This document shows positions 6,919 to 14,054 of a DNA stretch of 29,572 nt, piece after piece (the stretch's first letter is position 1; each line of letters begins with the position of its first letter). Both the position numbers and the translations under genes were made by a program. Source of the stretch: CAYSRM01 sp964475205. GTDB taxonomy: Bacteria > Verrucomicrobiota > Kiritimatiellia > UBA8416 > CAYSRM01. The notes under the pieces are model-generated. The model was given only the letters and a program-made list of their open reading frames with translations, was not told where the DNA came from and ran no database searches. Location of the stretch: the NCBI GenBank assembly GCA_964475205.1, contig CAYYVQ010000032.1, positions 1-29,572 on the forward strand. The letters run 5' to 3'.

Positions 6919-7962
6919 TCAACCGCAAATCATCCGCATAGCGCCAACAAGTTGCTCCGTCTCATCTTGAGATCCTACAGTAATCCTGAGATACTCTCCG
7001 GTCCTGGCCCCGGGAAAATGCCGCACCAATATGCGGTTCTGCTTCAGTTTCTCAAAAAGCGCTGCTGCCTCAATAGAATTATGGCGCACCCATAAGAAAT
7101 TTGATTCCGAAGGAAACACAACAAATCCAAGGCGCTCAAGTTCACGGGCCATATAGCCCCTGTTTTTCGTAATACGCTCCACATTCCAGCGCATATAGTC
7201 AATGTCCCTGATAGCCGCAAGAGCAAGCAACTGGGATATCATGTTAACATTGTAGGAATCCTTGATCTTGAACAAAGCATTCACAAGCAGGGGACTGCCA
7301 ACAGCATACCCCGCGCGGATACCCGCCAGCGAAAACGATTTGGAAAACGTCCGCATACAAAGGACATTTTCCAACTCCAAAGCAAGATACATGCAGTCTG
7401 CCGAAGCAAAATCAACATAGGCCTCGTCTAACACAACAACTCCGTCAAACGATCTGCAGAATTCCGCCACCCGTTCACAAGGATATAAAAGCCCGGTCGG
7501 AGCACTGGGATTTGTCAGAAAAAAAACACCGGCGTTGACCGGGTCGGGAAAACGCCATTGGAAATCAACCCCAAGCTCGACAGATTCAACGCCCACATCC
7601 CGGATCTCCGCCAGCACCCGATAGAGAGAATAGGAAGGTTCAAAATAACTGACTGTCTGCGAGTTATCCACAAAAGCCCTTGTGCAAAGCGAAAGGATTT
7701 CGTCAGACCCGTTGCCAACAAAAACCTGCTCGGCGCGGCAACCGTGAACCTCTGCAATGGCATCCCTGAGCTCGGCGCATACCGGATCCGGATATCGCCG
7801 CAATCGGTCAACACCGAAATCCCTCAATACCTGCTGGACCTCCGGCGAGGGAGGATAAGGATTCTCGTTTGTGTTAAGCTTTATATAATCAGAATCCTTC
7901 CGTTGTTCACCCGGAACGTACCCATCCATCTCACTGACAGACTGTCGAATATAATTGCCCAT
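6919..7962 (-). CDS. hisC: Histidinol-phosphate aminotransferase
   Basis: This is a 347-residue class I/II PLP-dependent transaminase that makes histidinol phosphate from imidazole acetol phosphate and glutamate. The motif order is KLNTNENPYPPSP at the N terminus, FVGNGSDEIL (PLP phosphate cup), NPSAPTG (151-157), DEAYVDFA (179-186), the Schiff-base lysine K208 in TFSKSFSLAGIRAGY, and a C-terminal ARTGEYLRITVG substrate-binding region. The start ATG at 7962 has GGAG rather far upstream (about 16 nt). A 76-nt gap separates it from hisD; it contains TATTAT but no convincing -35, so read-through from hisD seems more likely than a separate promoter. Confidence 0.96.
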   Translation of the reverse strand: MGNYIRQSVSEMDGYVPGEQRKDSDYIKLNTNENPYPPSPEVQQVLRDFGVDRLRRYPDPVCAELRDAIAEVHGCRAEQVFVGNGSDEILSLCTRAFVDNSQTVSYFEPSYSLYRVLAEIRDVGVESVELGVDFQWRFPDPVNAGVFFLTNPSAPTGLLYPCERVAEFCRSFDGVVVLDEAYVDFASADCMYLALELENVLCMRTFSKSFSLAGIRAGYAVGSPLLVNALFKIKDSYNVNMISQLLALAAIRDIDYMRWNVERITKNRGYMARELERLGFVVFPSESNFLWVRHNSIEAAALFEKLKQNRILVRHFPGARTGEYLRITVGSQDETEQLVGAMRMICG

Positions 7963-8038
7963 GTTTAGAATTTATTCTCCTGTATAATATGAATCTTCGC
8001 GCGACTTTTCCTGCTCATGCCCAAAGGCGGTCCTGTTT

Positions 8039-9352
8039 TCAATGGCCGGGCTGTCTCTCGAACCTGATACCGGCAGAACGGCCATGGGCATCAAGACCCT
8101 CGACACGGGCAAAAGCCTCGATGTGCGGCATGGCTTCTTTCAACGCCTTGCGCGTATATTTTACAAAACTTGTCCGGCGGCGAAAATCATCAACAGTCAA
8201 ACCAGAAAAACTGGACGCCGCCCCGCCTGTAGGCAAAACGTGGCTTGGACCGGCTATAAAATCACCGACTGTTTCGGGAGTCCAGCGGCCAAGGAAAACA
8301 GCGCCGGCAGCAGTCACACGCTTGAGCCACCTTGAAGGATTCTTAACCTGGATTTCAAAGTGCTCAGGAGCAAAACGATTACACAATTCCATGCCTGCCT
8401 CAAGATCCTTCACAATCGCCAGCGCCATGCCGTTTTTCATGACCTTTCCCACCGGACCTCGTCGCGCCAATGTTGCGCTCTGCTTTGCCAGCTCGGACCT
8501 GACAGCATACGCCATATCCTCAGAGTCGGTAACAAGAAGAGCCTTCTCCTCACCTGTCCCATGTTCCGCCTGCGAAAGCAGATCAGCAGCAATATCGGAA
8601 GCAGAAGCAGTATCATCGGCAAGAATCGCAATTTCACTGGGCCCTGCAACAAGATCCAGGGCGACATGACCGTATGCCTGCCGCTTTGCGGCCGTGACAT
8701 AGGCATTACCCGGGCCTGCAATCTTCTGAACTTTACGAACGGATTTTGTGCCGTATGCAAGCATGCCTATGGCCTGAACACCTCCAACACGGTAGATCTC
8801 TGTGGCCCCGCTTATCTTTAAAGCATAAAGTATGTGCGGATCAACACGTCCGGCGGAATCACATGGAGTACAGACAACAATCTCCCGCACACCCGCCACC
8901 CTTGCCAGAGTAACCGTCATAAGCGCCGTTGATGCCAGTGGGGCTGTCCCGCCGGGAACATAAATTCCAACCCTGTCAAAAGGCGTCATCTTTTCGCCCA
9001 TCAACTCGCCGCAGCCACCCTTAATACTCCAGTCCGCCCTCATCCCGGCACTGGAAAATTCACGAATCCTCTTGTGCGCGGCCCTGGCCGCCTCTCGAAA
9101 GTCCCTGCCGGTTCGGCCTGCGCAATCATTCAATTGCTCCCCAGGCAACTCGAGCTGCCCCGGCTCAAGAACAACACCGTCAAATTTTGCTGCATACTCG
9201 CACACAGCCGGATCGCCCCTGCTCTGAACATCCTTCAGGATTCTTTCGGCAGCTTCTTCCGCTCGACGGTTGACCGCGTCGCGATTAACCAGGCGGCCGA
9301 TAATTTTCGACCGGCTGTTCGAATTCCATCTGATTATCGGAATTTTTTGCAC
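8039..9352 (-). CDS. hisD: Histidinol dehydrogenase
   Basis: This 437-residue enzyme performs the last two oxidations to L-histidine with NAD and zinc. All key residues are visible: zinc ligands Q261 and H264 (LLSQAEHGTGEE), D364 (VGDFIAGPSHVLPTGG) and H423 (DAHGRS), and the catalytic pair E330-H331 (RFAPEHFEI). The NAD-binding KIAGPGNAYV segment is intact. The start is GTG at 9352, supported by GAGGTGA about 6 nt upstream, part of which is the stop codon of the TonB-like gene. The gap to that gene is only 6 nt, which ties the his genes to the ExbB/ExbD/TonB-like set in one transcript. Confidence 0.97.
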   Translation of the reverse strand: MQKIPIIRWNSNSRSKIIGRLVNRDAVNRRAEEAAERILKDVQSRGDPAVCEYAAKFDGVVLEPGQLELPGEQLNDCAGRTGRDFREAARAAHKRIREFSSAGMRADWSIKGGCGELMGEKMTPFDRVGIYVPGGTAPLASTALMTVTLARVAGVREIVVCTPCDSAGRVDPHILYALKISGATEIYRVGGVQAIGMLAYGTKSVRKVQKIAGPGNAYVTAAKRQAYGHVALDLVAGPSEIAILADDTASASDIAADLLSQAEHGTGEEKALLVTDSEDMAYAVRSELAKQSATLARRGPVGKVMKNGMALAIVKDLEAGMELCNRFAPEHFEIQVKNPSRWLKRVTAAGAVFLGRWTPETVGDFIAGPSHVLPTGGAASSFSGLTVDDFRRRTSFVKYTRKALKEAMPHIEAFARVEGLDAHGRSAGIRFERQPGH

Positions 9353-9358
9353 AACAAT

Positions 9359-10075
9359 TCACCTCAGACCATAGTTAACAATTACCCTGCCGGTTATTTC
9401 CGGCCCTGGTTCCTTCACATATGCCTTTCCAAGAATCCGGATCAATCTGGCGCCCAAATCGCCTGCCGTGGAAGCCCTGTCAAGAAAAACGTGCTCAACT
9501 CGCCCGGCAGAATCAATTTCCACGGTCGCCTCCACAGACCATGCCTCGTCACCTTCAGTTTCAGTGAACTGATCAGGCGGAAGAGTAAACCCCCTTTCTT
9601 TGAGACCTGGAGAAACCCTTATATTGAGCCTCATATCAGGAACAACATCCTTCTCAAAAACATCCGGAGTATCATAACCGCAGTCAAATTGCGTGTTCTC
9701 CGGCTTGATAACCCAGGCAGAATTTGAAATGCTGCTGCGATGCTCGCCGGAATTCTCCAGGTATAACGATTCTGTGATCCGCCTCAAACCCACAGGCTCA
9801 GGAGCCGGTCTGCTCTGTGCCAGGTTATCCCCGAAACCATAACGAAACGGCAGCAGCATCGCGGTGGGATCGGTGTACATCCGATCCTTGCTGTAATCAA
9901 TCTGAATGAACTTGACATCCGTTTTTGCCAACCGCTTCGGGCAAATGCGCGCGGGCAACGCGCCTGAAGGCCAGAGAAACCACAGGCCAAGCCAACCTGC
10001 CGCAATCAACAAGGTAGGCATACCAATAAATGCCCCGCCGGAACCGGAAACACGCCTTAAAAAACGCTTTTTCAT
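9359..10075 (-). CDS. TonB-like periplasmic energy transducer (divergent)
   Basis: The 238-residue protein has a basic N terminus, one transmembrane helix (about residues 15-35) and a periplasmic remainder. Residues 179-238 (WSVEATVEIDSAGRVEHVFL onward, ending GRVIVNYGLR) follow the spacing of a TonB C-terminal domain: a strand, a D-x-x-G-x-V turn, a helix with ARLIRIL, and a final strand. The proline-rich spacer typical of TonB is missing. Placement directly behind exbB and exbD with a 4-nt ATGA overlap supports the role. Family similarity is weak by eye; a TolA-like role is an alternative. Confidence 0.6.
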   Translation of the reverse strand: MKKRFLRRVSGSGGAFIGMPTLLIAAGWLGLWFLWPSGALPARICPKRLAKTDVKFIQIDYSKDRMYTDPTAMLLPFRYGFGDNLAQSRPAPEPVGLRRITESLYLENSGEHRSSISNSAWVIKPENTQFDCGYDTPDVFEKDVVPDMRLNIRVSPGLKERGFTLPPDQFTETEGDEAWSVEATVEIDSAGRVEHVFLDRASTAGDLGARLIRILGKAYVKEPGPEITGRVIVNYGLR

Positions 10076-10587
10076 TCTATCGGATGCTCCGGTTTCTGAG
10101 CAAAATTCACACTGTCTACCCCGGCTTCAACAGCAGTGTTCATCAGCTTAACCATGGTGCCGTGTTGAATACGCTTGTCTGCCTCAAAAACAAGGTCCAC
10201 TTCCTTTTTTCCGCTTGCCCTTGCGGCCAACGCCTCCTTGAACCGCTCCATATCGCCTTCATTGCTCAACACGAAACGCTCGTCATCAAAAAAAGCAACT
10301 TCCCGGCCTGGTATCCCGCCAACTCCGCCAACATAGAGAATAACAGCAATCAAGTCAGGATGAGAACCTCCAGTGAATTCCCCCCGGGGAAGCTCTACAG
10401 TGATCCCAGGCTGCAGAATGAAAGACGAAGTTGACTGCAACAATACAAAGAAAAACAGGAGAAACAAAACATCAAACCATGGCGCCATGCTTACCAGTCC
10501 GTGCCCGATACGGCTCTTCGGGAAAAAACGGGTTCTTAAACCCCTTATATGGAACTGCCCACTTGATCTGGCGGCTGCGCTACTCAT
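10072..10587 (-). CDS. exbD: ExbD/TolR-family proton-channel subunit
   Basis: The 171-residue protein has one N-terminal membrane helix (about 34-56, APWFDVLFLLFFFVLLQSTS) that carries the expected proton-relay aspartate (D39), followed by a periplasmic domain with the ELPRGE strand and the late HGTMVKLMNTAVEAGVDSVN segment typical of ExbD/TolR. It works with the ExbB-like subunit encoded just upstream to convert proton motive force into work on the TonB-like partner. Its start overlaps the exbB stop by 4 nt and its stop overlaps the TonB-like start by 4 nt. The 30-residue basic N-terminal extension before the helix is longer than usual. Confidence 0.88.
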   Translation of the reverse strand: MSSAAARSSGQFHIRGLRTRFFPKSRIGHGLVSMAPWFDVLFLLFFFVLLQSTSSFILQPGITVELPRGEFTGGSHPDLIAVILYVGGVGGIPGREVAFFDDERFVLSNEGDMERFKEALAARASGKKEVDLVFEADKRIQHGTMVKLMNTAVEAGVDSVNFAQKPEHPIE

Positions 10588-11222
10588 TGCTTTTGCCCTT
10601 CCGCTCTGTTGCCGAAAGCCCCTGTAATAAAAGCCACAATTTCAGAAGCGCACCGTTCCATATCAAGGACAATCCTGTCTATCTTGACTATGAGAAGGTT
10701 AAACGCAGCATAACAGGGAATCGCAACAGTCAGGCCGGCGGCTGTTGAAATTAAAGCACGGAAAACTCCGCCTAGCATATCAGCAGAATGCACCAACGGA
10801 GCCTGCGACTGCATAAACAATACAGATTCCACTATGCCCAACACAGTTCCCAGAAGGCCCAGCAAGGGGGCTACCTGCGCAACTGTTGCCACAACAACCA
10901 GCCGTCGCTCCATGCGGGAAATCTCAGCCGTGCTCGCGTCATCCACCGCCGTGCGAATGCCGTCTTTGTCATCCTGCCTGTGCAGTATGGCAGTCTTGAC
11001 AATATAAGCCACCGGCCCCGGGGTCTCTTCGCATATGGTCAGCGCCTCGGCAACATTCCCCCGCCTCAGGATATTTATGATGCCCTTAAGAAAGTCTTCG
11101 GATTTGATCCTGGCTCGATGAAGATGAAGAGCCCGTTCGAGAAAAACAACAAATGCCAGAAGACCGGCGGACATTATAACCCACAGCACGGGGCCGCCCT
11201 GTTTCACCATTTCAATAAACAT
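10584..11222 (-). CDS. exbB: ExbB/TolQ/MotA-family proton-channel protein
   Basis: The 212-residue protein has the three-helix ExbB/TolQ layout: TM1 in PVLWVIMSAGLLAFVVFLER, a cytoplasmic stretch with helices, then TM2 (LVVVATVAQVAPLLGLLGTV) and TM3 (ALISTAAGLTVAIPCYAAFN). The APLLGLLGTVLGI and STAAGLTVAIP motifs are family hallmarks. The open frame extends to 11267, but ATG 11222 has GGGAGCG about 6 nt upstream and removes 15 residues unlike the family. It is first in the exbB-exbD-tonB-like-his run. A TIR element copy lies between it and the TPR gene, so its promoter may lie in or near that element. Confidence 0.9.
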   Translation of the reverse strand: MFIEMVKQGGPVLWVIMSAGLLAFVVFLERALHLHRARIKSEDFLKGIINILRRGNVAEALTICEETPGPVAYIVKTAILHRQDDKDGIRTAVDDASTAEISRMERRLVVVATVAQVAPLLGLLGTVLGIVESVLFMQSQAPLVHSADMLGGVFRALISTAAGLTVAIPCYAAFNLLIVKIDRIVLDMERCASEIVAFITGAFGNRAEGQKQ

Positions 11223-11286
11223 CTCATTCGCTCCCTTCGGCATCCCTTTCAGACCCGGAATCAGCAAGAACCAAACATTCCCGCCT

Positions 11287-11402
11287 TAACCTGATCTATT
11301 CATAAAAATCTATTACGAGTGTGCATGTCACTTCATCTCAACGACTTTGATCTAAAGCAACCTGCGCACTCTCATTACAAAGTTGATGAATAGATCAGAC
11401 TA
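11287..11402 (+). repeat. TIR element copy 3, 63-bp internal deletion
   Basis: The ends TAACCTGATCTATTCAT (11287-11303) and ATGAATAGATCAGACTA (11386-11402) match copy 2. The interior lacks exactly 63 bp between GACTTTG and ATCTAAAG, with TTG at both junctions, so deletion by short homology is likely. The remaining frame (11325-11393, 22 codons) stays open to the same TAG. The last three bases (CTA, 11400-11402) read TAG on the minus strand and are the stop codon of the TPR gene. Confidence 0.85.
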
Positions 11403-14054
11403 AAAAACCCACCAATGCTTGTCCCTGATTTCTTCAATTTTCTCGCGCGCATCGTCAGCAGTTGGAACCCCTGCGCTTACCACTCTTTCAAGCACAGATA
11501 TCGCCTGCTGCCACTTCTCCTGCTCTTCAAGTATCTGCGCGGCATTGAAAGCTGCCCGGGAAAACCATACTTTCGGAGCCTCGCCATGCCATACTCCTTT
11601 TTCACGCTCTTCGAGATAAGGAAGAATAACCTTTAAATAATATTGTTCAAAGGCTTTTCCTTTTAAACCGAGCTTCTCAAGACTGCGCCCTATCTTGTAT
11701 TCGGCCTGCAACACCAGGCCCCGGCTGGCGCCCGGCTTGTTGGCTGCCATCCGGAAAGACTCAATACTCTCTTCGTACCGCTTCGGATGCCCGCTTCCGA
11801 GCGCAAATTGACAATCTCCCTTCCTGCCCCATGCCGCGGGAACCAGGTCGCTATCGGGAAACTTGTTTATTATTTCATCAAAAATCAGGATCGCGTCGCC
11901 AAATTCCCCAAGAGCCGAAAGCGTGTCGCCTTGCTCAAACCTGGCCTCTGCAATCCGGTCGCTCTTCGGATAAGCCTTGATCAATCGAGTCAGCAGTTCG
12001 TTAGCCCTGACAAACTCCTGCTCCTCAACCGCCGCGCGTGCAGCCCATAACAAGGCGTCGTCAGCCCGGGACGATGTGCCGTATTTATCGGCAATCAACA
12101 CAAAATGTTCCTGCGCGGCAGGAAATTCGCCCCTGTTATACTCCGTTTTTGCCGCCCAGAATAACACCTCTGGAGCATGTGCCGAATCGGGATATTTCTT
12201 TACAAAATCATGCCATATCTTCAATGCCTTTTTATCCTGTACCATCCCGTACCAGCACATGCCGCGCATGTAAAATGATTGCTCCACAAACTCCTGGTCA
12301 GGGAATTCTGCAACACTTCTCTCAAAATCATCAAGCGCCTTCCTGAACCAGAAAAGCCTGTACCGGGCAACCCCGCGGCCGTGCAAAGCGGCGGCATAAA
12401 GAGATCTGTTGGTATAAGAATTCATAAAACTTTCAAAGCCGTCGATGGCCTCATGATAACCCCTGGTTGCGTCAGAGCGCCGACCTTCTTCCTCGGCATC
12501 CCTTGCAATCTTCAGCTTCAACTCAGGCACCCTCAGAGACGCTTCTGCAGCAACCTGGTGTTCAGGATATTTCTCTACAAGGCGAGCGAATGTTTCCTCC
12601 GCCTCCACAATATGCCCCCTCATAAACAGCCCCTGGGCAATCTGAAACCGGGCTCGCGGTTCCAGCTCGCTGCCGGGAAATTGATCCGGGATCCGGGAGT
12701 AACCGGCACATGCACGATCATACTGGCCGTTTGCCATATATGCATCGCTCATCTTGTAAACGCACCGGACCTTGTCCTGTCTCTGTGTGTAAAGCCCCGA
12801 AGCTTTCTCAAAAGCCTTTGCAGCTTCTCCCTGGCGGCCAAGCTCCATCAACGACCAGCCCTTTCCCTCGTAAGCTCGCGCGCGGCCGATAGCATTGGTG
12901 AATGTTTCAAGATACGTGGTAAACTCGTCAATCGCCTCTTCATTCTTGCCCCCGGAGGCAAGCGCATTGGCTAACTCCAGCTGGGTAAGACGCGAGATCT
13001 CATTGCCGGGATAGGCGGAAATGTACGAACGCAATAATGGAACAGCTTCCTCAACCTCGTTCATTCGAAGCAACATGGCGCCAAGCTCATAATGACCTTT
13101 CCGCTTTAGATCCTCATCGACGGCAAGCTTGTTCGCTTCGCGCAATGCCCGTTCAGCCTTCCCGGTTTCATCCCTGGCCCCGTGAATGATAGCTCTCGAA
13201 TACAAAGCCCTGGCCCTGATGTCTCTTCCAACCTCATCGCTTGCAGCCACCTGGTCCAGGTATTCCGAAGCTTTGACAAGTTCTCCGTCATCAATAAGCA
13301 TTCTGGCCAGCCAGTACCTGCTCTCCAGGGCGGCCCGGTTGGTCGACCCTGCCTCCTGGATCATGGCAAGAATCCGGCCCGCCGGCTCCATCACGTCTTT
13401 TTCAATCAACATTTTCGCCCATTCGAGCATGTGGGAGCAATAGTCCGGATCCTTGGTGAAACCGGAAGCATAGTCATTGAAGGTTCTAATCGCCTTCTCC
13501 ACCTTGTCCATCTCCAGGTAACAACACGACTTCAAACGAATAACATCTCCATGGCGGGGGCTCTCAGGATAGGATTCAACAAAATCCGCCAGGAGCGACA
13601 ACGCCTTGGAACAGTCGCCCATTCCGTGATAAGCCATTGCCAGCCAGAACTTTTGTTCGGCAGCGCCGTCAAGATAAGCCCTGTACTGGCTCGATTCAAT
13701 GGTCTCTATGATATCCTTGTAACGATCCAGCTTGTAAAACGACTGCAGCAACAGGATTACAGCCTCCTGTCTCTCTTCATCGCTCAAATCTTTTTCTCGA
13801 AAAGCGCGATTAATCATCCGCAAAGAAAGATCAAAAAGACCATCGTGAACCGCAGCCCTGATCTTTTGAATAGAGACAGAAGCTTCCGTTTTCATTGAAG
13901 CCGCTTCCGGCTTAATATGATGAGCCTTTTCTTCTTCGGCAGCCGTCACTGGCGGAACAAAAAACTGCAAAGCAAGGCACCATGCTCCTGCCATCAGCGT
14001 CAGGGCCGACGAACTGGCAGGAATTCGGGGAATTTTCTCTACTTTAATTCTCAT
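11400..14054 (-). CDS. Exported tetratricopeptide-repeat protein, 884 aa
   Basis: The first 39 residues form a signal peptide (basic start, hydrophobic LTLMAGAWCLALQFFVPPVT, then AAEEE). The rest is made of about 20 helical TPR-like units with recurring A-x-x-x-F/Y and YP-x-S patterns (for example FVESYPESPRHGD, LVEKYPEHQVAAEA, LIKAYPKSDRIAEARFEQG), as in YbgF/BamD-type repeats. It is probably a periplasmic scaffold. The position between uvrA and the exbB-exbD-TonB-like genes suggests partnership with that system, as TPR proteins accompany Tol/Exb systems elsewhere; this is an inference. Its ATG overlaps the uvrA stop by 4 nt. The stop TAG is provided by the TIR element. Confidence 0.85.
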   Translation of the reverse strand: MRIKVEKIPRIPASSSALTLMAGAWCLALQFFVPPVTAAEEEKAHHIKPEAASMKTEASVSIQKIRAAVHDGLFDLSLRMINRAFREKDLSDEERQEAVILLLQSFYKLDRYKDIIETIESSQYRAYLDGAAEQKFWLAMAYHGMGDCSKALSLLADFVESYPESPRHGDVIRLKSCCYLEMDKVEKAIRTFNDYASGFTKDPDYCSHMLEWAKMLIEKDVMEPAGRILAMIQEAGSTNRAALESRYWLARMLIDDGELVKASEYLDQVAASDEVGRDIRARALYSRAIIHGARDETGKAERALREANKLAVDEDLKRKGHYELGAMLLRMNEVEEAVPLLRSYISAYPGNEISRLTQLELANALASGGKNEEAIDEFTTYLETFTNAIGRARAYEGKGWSLMELGRQGEAAKAFEKASGLYTQRQDKVRCVYKMSDAYMANGQYDRACAGYSRIPDQFPGSELEPRARFQIAQGLFMRGHIVEAEETFARLVEKYPEHQVAAEASLRVPELKLKIARDAEEEGRRSDATRGYHEAIDGFESFMNSYTNRSLYAAALHGRGVARYRLFWFRKALDDFERSVAEFPDQEFVEQSFYMRGMCWYGMVQDKKALKIWHDFVKKYPDSAHAPEVLFWAAKTEYNRGEFPAAQEHFVLIADKYGTSSRADDALLWAARAAVEEQEFVRANELLTRLIKAYPKSDRIAEARFEQGDTLSALGEFGDAILIFDEIINKFPDSDLVPAAWGRKGDCQFALGSGHPKRYEESIESFRMAANKPGASRGLVLQAEYKIGRSLEKLGLKGKAFEQYYLKVILPYLEEREKGVWHGEAPKVWFSRAAFNAAQILEEQEKWQQAISVLERVVSAGVPTADDAREKIEEIRDKHWWVF

